From Clostridium sp. UBA2485 (GTDB lineage Bacteria > Bacillota > Clostridia > Clostridiales > Clostridiaceae), in assembly GCF_002341865.1 (NCBI RefSeq), contig NZ_DDOV01000048.1:17623-31080 (forward strand): 13,458 bases of DNA, read 5' to 3'. The notes beneath the pieces were generated by a model. That model did not search any database and was not told the origin of the DNA. It saw nothing but the letters and a program-made list of their open reading frames with translations. Positions 13,307 to 13,458 of this stretch are shown piece after piece. The stretch's first letter is position 1. Each line of letters starts with the position of its first letter. Made by a program: the position numbers and the translations under genes.

Positions 13307-13458
13307 ATTGAACCTTAACATGGGATGTATTTAAATACAATTTCTTCAGTTACAGGCAAGTAGTGAATATTCATTGAACCTTAACATGGGATGTATTTAA
13401 ATCTAGTCTAGAAGGGTGTAAGGTGAAAAAGTAGCACGATTGAACCTTAACATGGGAT
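13307..13458 (+). CRISPR. start of a CRISPR array, type I-B-like repeat
   Basis: Three copies of a 30-nt repeat are seen: 13307-13336, 13373-13402 and 13439-13458 (first 20 nt, cut by the window edge). The visible parts are identical, beginning ATTGAACCTTAACATGGGAT and ending GTATTTAAAT. The two spacers (13337-13372 and 13403-13438) are both 36 nt and unrelated to each other, giving a 66-nt period. Similar 30-nt repeats with a TTTAAAT 3' end occur with clostridial type I-B systems, and the 3' ATTTAAAT would form the crRNA 5' tag. Lack of repeats to the left and presence of the leader mean spacer 1 is probably the newest. No cas gene lies in the window, so the subtype is inferred from the repeat only. 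Confidence 0.93.

Noticed and set aside
13337..13438. Self-targeting by the two CRISPR spacers
   Set aside because: No match to either spacer was noticed elsewhere in the window by eye.

Overview
The window comes from a very AT-rich, low-GC Gram-positive chromosome and most probably from an anaerobic Clostridium. The grounds are strong GGAGG-type ribosome sites, three genes that start with TTG, a rubrerythrin, a TSCPD-domain protein, cell-wall amidases with CWB2 anchors, and a 30-nt CRISPR repeat ending in ATTTAAAT of the kind found in clostridial type I-B arrays. The species cannot be fixed from sequence alone. No rRNA, tRNA, transposase or cas gene was seen.

Left part (1-4300). A short C-terminal tail of a plus-strand gene may end at 51. 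It is followed by a 0.7-kb gene-free stretch rich in hairpins (141-516) with a plausible promoter inside. Next is a small lipoprotein (767-1189, DUF3997-like). Three minus-strand genes follow: a 2H phosphoesterase (1501-2028) and a likely two-gene operon reading 3479 to 2129, made of a nicotinamidase-like cysteine hydrolase and a YjdF/DUF2238 membrane protein. A perfect-consensus sigma-A promoter (3515-3543) drives the pair. Upstream of it lies a 330-bp structured, repeat-flanked non-coding element (3570-3899) with a GC-rich hairpin. A small TSCPD protein (4025-4276) then converges on rubrerythrin across a shared bidirectional terminator.

Middle (4344-7600). Rubrerythrin (minus strand) handles peroxide in anaerobes. 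Upstream of it is a ribosome site followed by what looks like the remains of a small gene (5107-5262). Then comes an unrecognised 123-residue protein with a Cys-rich tail (minus strand). A TTG-started amidohydrolase follows, most like 8-oxoguanine deaminase, which would clear oxidised guanine. Its presence near rubrerythrin fits oxidative damage control, but they are separate units on opposite strands.

Right part (7681-13458). Two tandem paralogues (787 and 773 residues) encode secreted zinc N-acetylmuramoyl-L-alanine amidases: signal peptide, N-terminal Ig-like region, Amidase_3, Big_2, three CWB2 repeats. They share 5' leader, ribosome site, TTG start and an overlapping 21-codon upstream ORF at the same offset. 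Their divergence is uneven: near identity in the wall-binding part and low identity in the N-terminal linker. Copy 2 keeps a good terminator; the matching site after copy 1 has decayed. Just past copy 2 begins a CRISPR array (13307 onward, 30-nt repeats, 36-nt spacers), read left to right and cut by the window edge. The most notable non-textbook signals are the duplicated overlapping upstream ORF, the mosaic amidase pair, the two hairpin-rich non-coding elements, and a ribosome-site-plus-ATG mini-ORF running from the CRISPR leader into the first repeat.
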